From the NCBI RefSeq assembly GCF_028435365.1, contig NZ_JAGTJJ010000040.1:37321-101320 (forward strand): a DNA stretch of 64,000 nucleotides, read 5' to 3'. A program made the translations under genes and the position numbers. This document shows positions 1 to 11,901 of this stretch, piece by piece. The notes beneath the pieces are model-generated. The model made no database searches and had not been told where the DNA came from. It was given only the letters and a program-made list of their open reading frames with translations. Position 1 is the first letter of the stretch. Every line of letters starts with the position of its first letter. This DNA is from Polyangium jinanense (GTDB lineage: Bacteria > Myxococcota > Polyangia > Polyangiales > Polyangiaceae).

Positions 1-4428
<4,428 letters not shown>

Positions 4429-4503
4429 GCCTGGACGAGACTGTCAGAACCCTGACCCCGCCGCAACGTGGACGCGACGGGCCGCGCCACCGGCGTGGCC
4501 GCA

Positions 4504-4521
4504 ATACCACCAAAGTGGTAT
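4504..4521. promoter_or_regulatory. Inverted repeat in the divergent promoter region, possible operator
   Basis: ATACCAC and GTGGTAT form perfect 7-base arms around a CAAA spacer. The repeat sits in the 127-base gap between the start of the kinase-WD40 gene and the start of the FHA-sigma54 activator, 35 bases before the latter. Its dyad symmetry and AT content, higher than the surroundings, suggest a protein-binding site. Which protein binds is unknown. Confidence 0.4.
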
Positions 4522-4555
4522 CGACTCGCGTGGCTGAACGGATAGCCGACGGGGC

Positions 4556-5899
4556 ATGAAGCGCGAAGGTGCGAAGTCAACCTGGCCCGTCGAAACCGAG
4601 ACCGGTCTGTCCCTCCGCTCCCACAAGATCCATGTGGAGTGCATTCGTGGCCCGCTCGCCGGCAAGGTGTACGAGCTCAAAGGGCCCGAGGCGCGCATCG
4701 GAAGCGGAACCGATTGCCACCTCGTCATCCCCGACCGAACCGTCAGCCACGTCCACGTCTGCCTGCGGATCGAAGGGGACGCCATTCGCGTCCTCGACAT
4801 GAAGAGCCGCAATGGCACCTACGTCGACGATGTGCGGATCAAGGACGCCTATGCAAGGCCCGACTCGACGATCGTGCTCGGCGCGTCGGCCATGCGGCTC
4901 CGCATGCTCAAGGACGAGATCGACGTGCCACTCTCGGAGCACGACCATTTCGGTGGCCTCCTCGGGCGGAGCATCGTGATGCGGCGCGTCTATGCGCTCC
5001 TCGAACTGTTCGCGGTCTTGGAAGGGACGGTGCTGCTCGAAGGCGAGACGGGCACCGGGAAGGAAGTAGCCGCCGCGGCGATCCACGGAAGGAGCCCCCG
5101 AAAGGATCGACCGTTCGTCGTCTTCGATTGCTCGGCCGTCCCGGCAAACCTGATCGAGAGCGAGCTGTTCGGGCACGTCTCCGGCGCCTTCACGGGAGCC
5201 GTGAGCTCTCGCAAGGGCCGATTCAAGGAGGCGGACGGCGGCACGCTCTTCCTCGACGAAATCGGGGAGCTACCGCTCGAACTCCAGCCCAAGCTGCTCC
5301 GCGCGCTCGAGACGCGCGTGATCCGCCCGCTCGGCGCGGAGAAGGACTGGCGAGTCGACGTCCGCATCATCGCCGCGACGAACCGCGACCTCGCGATCGA
5401 AGTGGACAAGGAGCGCTTCCGCGAAGACCTCTACTATCGCCTCGCCGTGCTGCCCGTGCGGCTGCCACCTCTGCGCGAGCGTGTGGAGGACATCCCGCTG
5501 CTCGTCCGCCATTTCGAGAAGGAGTGGTGCAGTCGACCGAACCCGCCCGCGCCGCTCCCCGACGCCATTCTGGAGAAAATGAAGTCGACACCGTGGCCGG
5601 GCAACGTGCGCGAGCTCCGGAACCGCGTCGAGCTCCTGCTCTCGCTCGGGTTGCCAGGCGCAGCCGGCGTCGCGCAGAGCGGCGGCGGAGCGCCGTCCAC
5701 GCGTGTCGACGTGGACATCCAGGTCCCCTACCACGTCGGCCGCGAGAGGCTCGTCGAGGAATACACGAAGGCTTATTTCATCGAGGCGCTCCGGCAAACC
5801 GATGGGAACGTATCCCGAGCCGCGCAGCTCGCAGCCGTGGGAAGAGCGTTCGTGCAGAAGGTCATGAAGCACCACGGCATCACGCGCGGGGGGGAGTAA
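4556..5899 (+). CDS. FHA domain sigma54-dependent transcriptional activator
   Basis: 447 residues. Residues about 35-115 form an FHA domain (ARIGSGTDCHLVIPD, then DMKSRNGTYVDD), which binds phosphothreonine peptides. Residues about 135-365 are a sigma54-activator AAA+ domain: Walker A GETGTGKE at 163-170, the sigma54-contacting GAFTGA loop at 210-215, Walker B as GTLFLDEIGEL, and sensor I near IIAATNRDL. The last 60 residues hold a Fis-type helix-turn-helix (VSRAAQLAAVGRAFVQ). FHA in place of a receiver domain is common in myxobacterial enhancer-binding proteins and ties them to Ser/Thr kinases. The divergent kinase is a plausible partner, though this is inference. The protein should act on RNA polymerase-sigma54 in the cytoplasm; its target genes are not evident. 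Confidence 0.95.
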   Translation: MKREGAKSTWPVETETGLSLRSHKIHVECIRGPLAGKVYELKGPEARIGSGTDCHLVIPDRTVSHVHVCLRIEGDAIRVLDMKSRNGTYVDDVRIKDAYARPDSTIVLGASAMRLRMLKDEIDVPLSEHDHFGGLLGRSIVMRRVYALLELFAVLEGTVLLEGETGTGKEVAAAAIHGRSPRKDRPFVVFDCSAVPANLIESELFGHVSGAFTGAVSSRKGRFKEADGGTLFLDEIGELPLELQPKLLRALETRVIRPLGAEKDWRVDVRIIAATNRDLAIEVDKERFREDLYYRLAVLPVRLPPLRERVEDIPLLVRHFEKEWCSRPNPPAPLPDAILEKMKSTPWPGNVRELRNRVELLLSLGLPGAAGVAQSGGGAPSTRVDVDIQVPYHVGRERLVEEYTKAYFIEALRQTDGNVSRAAQLAAVGRAFVQKVMKHHGITRGGE

Positions 5900-5988
5900 C
5901 CGTGTTCTTGCATGCCAAACGCCCCGAGCGCGCCTAATTCCGTGATCCCCCCTTGACGCGGCCGCGGCTCCGATCCTTCCATCCCGCG

Positions 5989-6396
5989 ATGGAACGACCT
6001 GCAGGTTCACGCAAACTCGCGATCGCTGGGTGGGTGCTCTCGGGGCTCGTCGCGCTCTTCATGGGCGGCGTCAGCGCGGCTGGCAAATTCATCCAACCGC
6101 CGCCGCCAGCCGTCCTCGAGGGGGCGCAGCACCTCGGCCTCCCCATCGAAAAATACCCGGCCATCGGCGTCGTCGAGGTCGCCTGCGTGATCCTGTTCCT
6201 GATCCCGCGCACGGCGTTCGTCGGGGCCATCCTCGTCGCGGCCTACCTCGGCGGCGCCACCGCGATCCACGTCCGCGTCGGCGATCCATGGTTCCTCCCG
6301 CCCCTCGTCGGCGTGATCGCGTGGGTGGGCTACGGCCTGCGTCGGCCCGACGTCATTCGAGCCGCATTCGCGGCGCCGCCGAAAACATCGAATTGA
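5989..6396 (+). CDS. DoxX-like small membrane protein
   Basis: 135 residues from the ATG at 5989; an upstream in-frame TTG at 5953 would add 12 residues, and neither has a convincing Shine-Dalgarno sequence. There are four hydrophobic segments: residues about 12-32, around 55-72 after the EKYPAIGVVEVACV motif, about 74-92, and near 100-115. Size, the loop ending in EKYPAIGVVE and the short basic tail match the DoxX-like family of small four-helix inner-membrane proteins, for which no general reaction is established. It lies 89 bases after the sigma54 activator gene on the same strand and could be cotranscribed. A hairpin-array repeat follows its stop directly. Confidence 0.75.
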   Translation: MERPAGSRKLAIAGWVLSGLVALFMGGVSAAGKFIQPPPPAVLEGAQHLGLPIEKYPAIGVVEVACVILFLIPRTAFVGAILVAAYLGGATAIHVRVGDPWFLPPLVGVIAWVGYGLRRPDVIRAAFAAPPKTSN

Positions 6397-6706
6397 GGCG
6401 CTGCGCTGGGGCGTTGCCCCAGGCCCCACCAGGGGCTATCCGCCCCTGGACCCGGACCAGCGCAAGCGCTGGACCCGGGGTCGATGAACTGCGCGATGCG
6501 CAGTTCATCGAACAGGCCAGGTCAAGACCAGCGAAGGCCCTGCCAACCAAGACCGCCGTGACTGGCAACGCCGTCTCTGGTCTTGCCACCGGCCTGTGGG
6601 AAGAACTGCGCATCGCGCAGTTCTTCCCCCTGAGGTCCAGGGCTTGCCCTGGTTCGGGTCGAGGGGCGAACAGCCCCCGCGGGGCCCGGGGCAGCGCCCC
6701 GGCGCG
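6397..6706. repeat. Mirror-symmetric hairpin array, copy A
   Basis: This fills most of the 352-base gap between convergent genes. From left to right it contains palindromes at 6406-6422 (loop GTT), 6429-6449, 6457-6472 (CCAGCGCAAGCGCTGG), and 6482-6510 (13-base arms around GAT, arm CGATGAACTGCGC). Then comes a core of about 85 bases that has its own paired segments (ACAGGCC/GGCCTGT, CAAGACCAG/CTGGTCTTG). The mirrored series follows: 6599-6627 (arm GGAAGAACTGCGC), 6637-6652 (CCAGGGCTTGCCCTGG), 6663-6677, and 6686-6702. The same plan recurs four more times in the window. Open reading frames across it are shadows of the repeat. Confidence 0.9.
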
Positions 6707-6748
6707 ACGCCTCGCGATGAGACCAGGCCTCGCGCCGTGACGGAAGCG

Positions 6749-9700
6749 CTACTGGCTTCCGGGCAGATTCACGTCGTCTTCGTCTGCCTGCAAGAGGCCT
6801 CGACGTCCGGCGGCGAAGAGGACGTCGTCGCCGTCGACGAGCAGGGTGGGCTGCGGCTCCGGCCAGTATTCGGAGAACGTGCCTTGCGGGATGTAGAAGA
6901 AGCTTAGCGCCTTCAGGTGATTGGGCTTGGCCGCCACTGTGAGCACGCCGCCGGGGACGTTGAAGAAGAGATTGTCCCCTTGGGCTCCGTCGAGCTCCAT
7001 CCATGATTGAATGAGGGATTGCGCGCGCACGTTGTACCCGCGCACGCCGGAGCCCGGAGCCGGCTTCAAGAGCACGACTTTGCTCCTCGCATCCCACGGC
7101 TGCCCGAGGGGCAACGGCCAATAAGGCTTCCAGACGAGGCTGTGCGTCACGGTGGGCCGGCCGTCCTCGTCCGCGACGACGGAATGCACCTCGCGGCCGG
7201 GGAATCGCTGATAATTCTTCAGCTCGGCGAGGCCGTCGTCGAGCTCCACCCGGGCCACGGCCGACTCCAGGAACGCGTCGCCCCAGACCGGATCGCGCGT
7301 GATGAGCTCGTCATCGTCGACCCTGACGACCTGCCCGGGCACGTTGATCTTCGATACGACCGGCTGCCCTGGCTGCCCGAGGTCGATCTTCTCGACGAAA
7401 TATCTTGCGTGCGGCCGGGGATCGCCCGGCTTCGTGGCCAGCGTCTTCGTCGTGATGTAGAGGTCCTCGCCGTCCGAGAACCTGCTGACGTATTCTTCGT
7501 CGGCTCCGAACGTGATGGTCGGACGCACCACGGGGTGCGCCGGATCCGAGAGATCGAGCACGCCGACGCGGGCGTTCCGCAACTCGCGATATGCGGTCCC
7601 TTGCTCGCAGTAGCCGTTGATGTACGGCTGCGCCGTCTCGAAATCGGCGAGCACGCAGGTGGGGTCGGTGCCGACGTGGTCGGTGCATTGCACGAAGCCG
7701 CCGTCGCAGGCGAATTGTCCCGTGCCGAGGGGCGCCTGGCAATGCATGCGGCCCGTCCAGTACGTGCAGCCCTCCTCGCCGTAGCAATTCGTGTACTGGT
7801 CGATCGGATAATACCAGCAACTATCGACGTCGCCGACGGTCGTGTACGTCGCGTCATGGGGGACGGCCACGAAGCTGAGCGACGCGTGCGTCGCGTGAAT
7901 GCTCGGCTCCCAGTTCCCGGGGAACGGCAGCCCGGTGGCCACGAAATCGCCCAGCGACTTCGGGTGCAGCGGATTGGAAAGGTCGATGGTGGTGATCGTG
8001 TACTCTTGCCAGTTCGAGATCCGCACTGCGGTCAAGAGATGGCCGACCTTGTAATAATACGCGTTCGGCGGCACCTCGATGCTCGCGAGCGTCTTCGCGT
8101 ATTGCGCGTCTCCCGATCCGGAGATGACCTCGACGCGCGCCTTCACGGTGGGCTTCGACCAGTAGGTCGTGTCCTCCGGGTTCTGCACGCGCACCCGGTA
8201 ATTGCCGTAGCGGTAGATGCCGACGTAATTCGGCGCGAGGAAGAGATGCCCACGCGTCGTAGGATTGTCGACGTTGCTGCGGTCGTACAGGCCGAATTCG
8301 GTCGCGGTCAGGCCCGCGGCGCCGGTGCCCGAGGTCGGGAACCCGCGGAGCATGCGGCTGTTCAGCGGGAGGAGCCCGCGGCGCGTGACCGTGCTGCCCG
8401 AGAACGTGAAAAGCTGCACGCCGGCGGTATAGGGGACGTTGCCCCAGTCGCCGCTGTTATACGCCACGAGCGCGAGCCCCGTCTCGGTCTCGCCGCTCGG
8501 CGCCTGCACGTTCACCGCGTTCTCGAGCACGGCGAACGCGCGCGTATTGGCGGCGAGCTCTGCTTCCCCCTGCCAGTTGGTGGTGGCCGGGTCCACGGCG
8601 GCGCGCGCGAGCAGCGGATTGGAGCTGTTCGTGTCGTAGAGGCTGACCGCGACGTGGTAATACCACGTGCCGGTCCGACCGGCGCTGACCAGGCGGCTGC
8701 CCCCGAAGACCGAGCGGAAATGGTCCTCCAGGCCTGGCTGGGACGACGCCCCGAGCGCCGCCACGTGCCCCGCCGCGTCGACGGAGAACGCGTGAAGGGT
8801 CCCATTCTCCCCGAGCGTGGTCGAGATGTATGCCTTGTCGTCGGTGAAGAACGCGCCGTGAATGGCCTGGCCGGGCGCGAAGTCCGTCTGCTCGATCAGC
8901 GTGGGGTTTCCCGGTCCCGACGCGTTCCACGTCTGCAGGTGCACGCCCTGCGTCTCGCTGTCGAATTGCGGCCCTGAAAACACGCGGAGCGTCGAGCCGC
9001 GCAGATCCACCTGGGCCTCGTTGAGAAGGCCCTCCGGCGTGATGACCTTGCCACGCAGGCTCAGCGTGCCGCCCGCCCCGATGTCGATGATGCTGACGTG
9101 ATTCGCCGGATCCTGGACGACCCTCGCGTTGTGCACCGCGACCAGCGCGCCGCTCTGGAGTGCGAGGCCCCGCAGGGTACCGGGGAAGCCGACGGTGCTC
9201 GTGTGGGAGAGCCCGTTGCTCGTCAGCGCGAATCGCTTGATGTAGGTCTGATGTCGCCCCTCGGAGTACCCCGTCCCTGGAACGGGGAAGAAGCCGTACT
9301 CGGTGGTGCCCACGTAGAGCACGCCCCCATTCGCGCCGCTCTCGAAGCGGCTGGCCTTGACGCTGCCCGAGAGCGCGGTCCGCGAGAGGACCTCGGGGTG
9401 CTCACGATCGCTGATGTCGACCTCCAGAATGGCCGCGTTCGTGCTGCCCTGCATGGCGATTCGCGCCGGATCGGGTCGATAATCGTGCCCGCCGTCCAGG
9501 AGCACGAGTGCGCGATCGCCGCTCACGTGCATCTGGACCACGCTCCCCGCAATTGGCAGGCGACCCACGATGCGCGGGTCGTCCGGGTCGTGCACGTCGA
9601 TGACTAGCAGGCCGCGCCAGGGGTTCAGGTCGAGCACGTACCCGTCGCCGAGCACCTCGTAGATGTCGCCCGGCGCGTTCGTCGTGCTCGGCGCATCGAG

Positions 9701-9961
9701 CGCGCCCTTTGCCGCGAAGGCCTGCTCCTCTTCCTCTTCTTCCTCCTCTTCTTCCTCTTCGCCCCATGGCCAGACGTATGGAAGCGGATCGCCGGAAAGG
9801 AAGGACGTCGGCCCCTGGATCTTCGCCGTGGCCTCGGCCGTCTCCGTTTCTTCCGAAGGTTTCTCCGTGCTGGTCGTGCATCCCTGCCCGACCAGAAGCA
9901 GCAGCGCGGCCGAATACCGCGCAGCGCGCGCGACTCGGCCGTCTTGCGTGAAGGTCCTCAT
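6749..9961 (-). CDS. Secreted beta-propeller domain lipoprotein
   Basis: 1,070 residues from the ATG at 9961, chosen because a good Shine-Dalgarno (AGGAGAC) and an export signal (LLLLVGQGC, Cys28, an imperfect lipobox) follow. A longer frame begins at 10228 but its N-terminus is not credible. After the signal comes a spacer with an uninterrupted run of about a dozen glutamates near residues 67-79. The rest is beta-rich with repeated ARVGVLDLSDPAHP and VIDVHDPDDPRIVG type motifs, matching secreted proteins with a C-terminal beta-propeller (Pfam Beta_propel). A Cys-rich insertion near residue 710-790 (CWYYPIDQYTNCYGEEGC) should form disulphides outside the cytoplasm. It is probably exposed at the cell surface; ligand and function are unknown. 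Confidence 0.85.
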   Translation of the reverse strand: MRTFTQDGRVARAARYSAALLLLVGQGCTTSTEKPSEETETAEATAKIQGPTSFLSGDPLPYVWPWGEEEEEEEEEEEEQAFAAKGALDAPSTTNAPGDIYEVLGDGYVLDLNPWRGLLVIDVHDPDDPRIVGRLPIAGSVVQMHVSGDRALVLLDGGHDYRPDPARIAMQGSTNAAILEVDISDREHPEVLSRTALSGSVKASRFESGANGGVLYVGTTEYGFFPVPGTGYSEGRHQTYIKRFALTSNGLSHTSTVGFPGTLRGLALQSGALVAVHNARVVQDPANHVSIIDIGAGGTLSLRGKVITPEGLLNEAQVDLRGSTLRVFSGPQFDSETQGVHLQTWNASGPGNPTLIEQTDFAPGQAIHGAFFTDDKAYISTTLGENGTLHAFSVDAAGHVAALGASSQPGLEDHFRSVFGGSRLVSAGRTGTWYYHVAVSLYDTNSSNPLLARAAVDPATTNWQGEAELAANTRAFAVLENAVNVQAPSGETETGLALVAYNSGDWGNVPYTAGVQLFTFSGSTVTRRGLLPLNSRMLRGFPTSGTGAAGLTATEFGLYDRSNVDNPTTRGHLFLAPNYVGIYRYGNYRVRVQNPEDTTYWSKPTVKARVEVISGSGDAQYAKTLASIEVPPNAYYYKVGHLLTAVRISNWQEYTITTIDLSNPLHPKSLGDFVATGLPFPGNWEPSIHATHASLSFVAVPHDATYTTVGDVDSCWYYPIDQYTNCYGEEGCTYWTGRMHCQAPLGTGQFACDGGFVQCTDHVGTDPTCVLADFETAQPYINGYCEQGTAYRELRNARVGVLDLSDPAHPVVRPTITFGADEEYVSRFSDGEDLYITTKTLATKPGDPRPHARYFVEKIDLGQPGQPVVSKINVPGQVVRVDDDELITRDPVWGDAFLESAVARVELDDGLAELKNYQRFPGREVHSVVADEDGRPTVTHSLVWKPYWPLPLGQPWDARSKVVLLKPAPGSGVRGYNVRAQSLIQSWMELDGAQGDNLFFNVPGGVLTVAAKPNHLKALSFFYIPQGTFSEYWPEPQPTLLVDGDDVLFAAGRRGLLQADEDDVNLPGSQ

Positions 9962-10332
9962 GTTCGTAGTCTCCTGTCTCCGCCCATCCCATGGAATGAA
10001 GGGGCGATGGCCCCACCATGACATCGACATCACGGGAGGTGTCAACACGCACCGCTCGGAGAGCAGGTCTCCGCCACCTCCGCCACCTCCGCCGGCGAGG
10101 TCGGCAATCGGAGCCGTTCCGACCATCCGGTGTCCCTGAAAAAGCATGTCGAGACGGAGCCGTTGACCCATTTCCGTTCCTCGTACTAGGATTGCGTTCC
10201 GCGTGCCAACCACACCCGCGGGATCCATTGCGGATCAAACGAAAAGCCGCATCGATCCCGGCGAGAATCTGCCCGATTCCCCAGCAGCGCTGCCGCTCGC
10301 ACGCGCGCCCGCGCGCAGCCCCAAGGAACACG

Positions 10333-11901
10333 ATGCGACCGAACAGGATCTTTCCCTTGTCGTTCGCCCTCGTCCTCGCCACCTCCACCGCCGCCGCTGC
10401 GGTGAAGGAACCGGACGGGAGCACGGTGCCCAAGGCCTCCGCCGACCCGATACAGCTCAGCACGTTCTTCGCGAACCAGGGCGAGCCGATCGACTGGCAA
10501 GTGGATGCCGCCGCCACGCCCAACACCTTCTCGCCGTTGTGTGGCTTCACGGCCACCTTCATGCTGCACGGGGCCGATTGCCCCCTGGATTTCGCCTGGT
10601 ACAACGAGACCGGTCTGCCGCCCACCGCGGCCGACCTCCACGTCATCATTCCGGGCGGCGCCCCCGTGGGGACGTCGTTCAGCGGCACGGACATCAAGAA
10701 CGATCCGGGCTACAAGGGCGGCCTCGTCGGGTTCGCCCTGGTAGGCGATCCCAACGAGTTCTGCACCCAGACCCATTACTCCAATCCCGCCTGGAACCAG
10801 GTCTGCACCAGCTGCAACCCGCCGGCGCCCTGGATCACGGCGCTGATCTACCCCTCGAAGAAGGCGGCCAACGCCTTCTACATCGGCTTCGAGGACGGCT
10901 CGACCAGCGCGTTCTCCTTCAACAACGATGGCGACTTCAATGACGCCGTCTACTTCGTCACCGGCGTCACCTGCGCGGGCGGGGGGCAACCCTGCGACAC
11001 CGGCAAGCCCGGTATCTGCGCCTCGGGCGTCACCCAGTGCACGGCGGCGGGCACGACCTGCCAGGAGCTCTCGCCGGCCGTGCCGGAGAAGTGCAACGGG
11101 TTTGATGACGACTGCAATGGCACGGCGGACGAGGGCGACCTTTGCCAGGAAGGCTACGTCTGCGACAAGGGCACCTGCGTGGAGGCATGCTCCGGCGGCG
11201 AGTTCGATTGTACGACCGGCCTCGTGTGCAACAGCGCCGGGTATTGTGTCGAGCCGGCCTGCAAGGAGGTGACCTGTCCGGCAGGCAAGGTATGCGTCGG
11301 CGGCGCCTGCAAGGGGCCCTGCGATTCCGTCGTTTGCCCGCACGCCCAGGTCTGCCGCGTGGGTACGTGCGTCGATCCGTGCGCGGGCGTGACCTGCGGC
11401 GACAATCAGGTCTGCGACGCCGGTGTTTGCGTGGCCAAATGCGAATGCCTGCCCTGCGTCGCGGGGAAGGCGTGCGATGTTTCCAGTGGCCTCTGCCTCG
11501 ATCCGGCGTGCCTCGGCGTGATCTGCGCCGAGGGGGCGCATTGCGAGGCCGGCGCCTGCGTCGATAGCTGCATGGGCACGCTCTGCCCCGCGGGCCAGGC
11601 GTGCCAGCTTGGCCAATGCAAGGACGTGGAGGGCGGCGTCGGGGGTTCTGGTGGCTCGACCGGCGCGAGCTTCGAGGTAGGCGGCGGCCCAGGCCACGGC
11701 GGCAGCGGGGGCACCAGCGCGACGGGAGGCGGCACGGGCCAGGGCGGCAGCGGCGACAACGGTGGCACGGGAAGCAAGAGCAATTGCGGCTGCCGCATGG
11801 TGGGGGACGTCGGCGGCCGTGAGATCGCATTCGCGGGTATGGCTCTGGTCCTCGCTGCGGCGAGGCGGCGGACGGCGAGGAAAGGAGACCGGTCATGCTG
11901 A
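10333..11901 (+). CDS. Cys-rich secreted protein with DUF4114, MopE-type motif and MYXO-CTERM anchor
   Basis: 522 residues from the ATG at 10333 (Shine-Dalgarno AAGGA), followed by a signal peptide ending near residue 22. Residues about 150-215 resemble DUF4114, with the acidic motif NNDGDFNDAVYFVTG. At C254 begins CNGFDDDCNGTADEG, the acidic Cys motif of the MopE-like putative metal-binding family. Residues about 270-430 are a run of short CxxGxCV modules, then a Gly/Ser linker. The C-terminus has Cys485-Gly-Cys487, a hydrophobic segment and RRR, the plan of a MYXO-CTERM sorting signal. It is therefore predicted to be exported and anchored at the cell surface. Its stop overlaps the next gene's start, so the two are probably translated together. 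Confidence 0.85.
   Translation: MRPNRIFPLSFALVLATSTAAAAVKEPDGSTVPKASADPIQLSTFFANQGEPIDWQVDAAATPNTFSPLCGFTATFMLHGADCPLDFAWYNETGLPPTAADLHVIIPGGAPVGTSFSGTDIKNDPGYKGGLVGFALVGDPNEFCTQTHYSNPAWNQVCTSCNPPAPWITALIYPSKKAANAFYIGFEDGSTSAFSFNNDGDFNDAVYFVTGVTCAGGGQPCDTGKPGICASGVTQCTAAGTTCQELSPAVPEKCNGFDDDCNGTADEGDLCQEGYVCDKGTCVEACSGGEFDCTTGLVCNSAGYCVEPACKEVTCPAGKVCVGGACKGPCDSVVCPHAQVCRVGTCVDPCAGVTCGDNQVCDAGVCVAKCECLPCVAGKACDVSSGLCLDPACLGVICAEGAHCEAGACVDSCMGTLCPAGQACQLGQCKDVEGGVGGSGGSTGASFEVGGGPGHGGSGGTSATGGGTGQGGSGDNGGTGSKSNCGCRMVGDVGGREIAFAGMALVLAAARRRTARKGDRSC

Noticed and set aside
6397..7121. Open frames across the hairpin arrays (for example ending ...FIEQA type peptides)
   Set aside because: The same peptides recur at every array copy in several frames on both strands; they reflect the palindromic DNA, not selection for protein.
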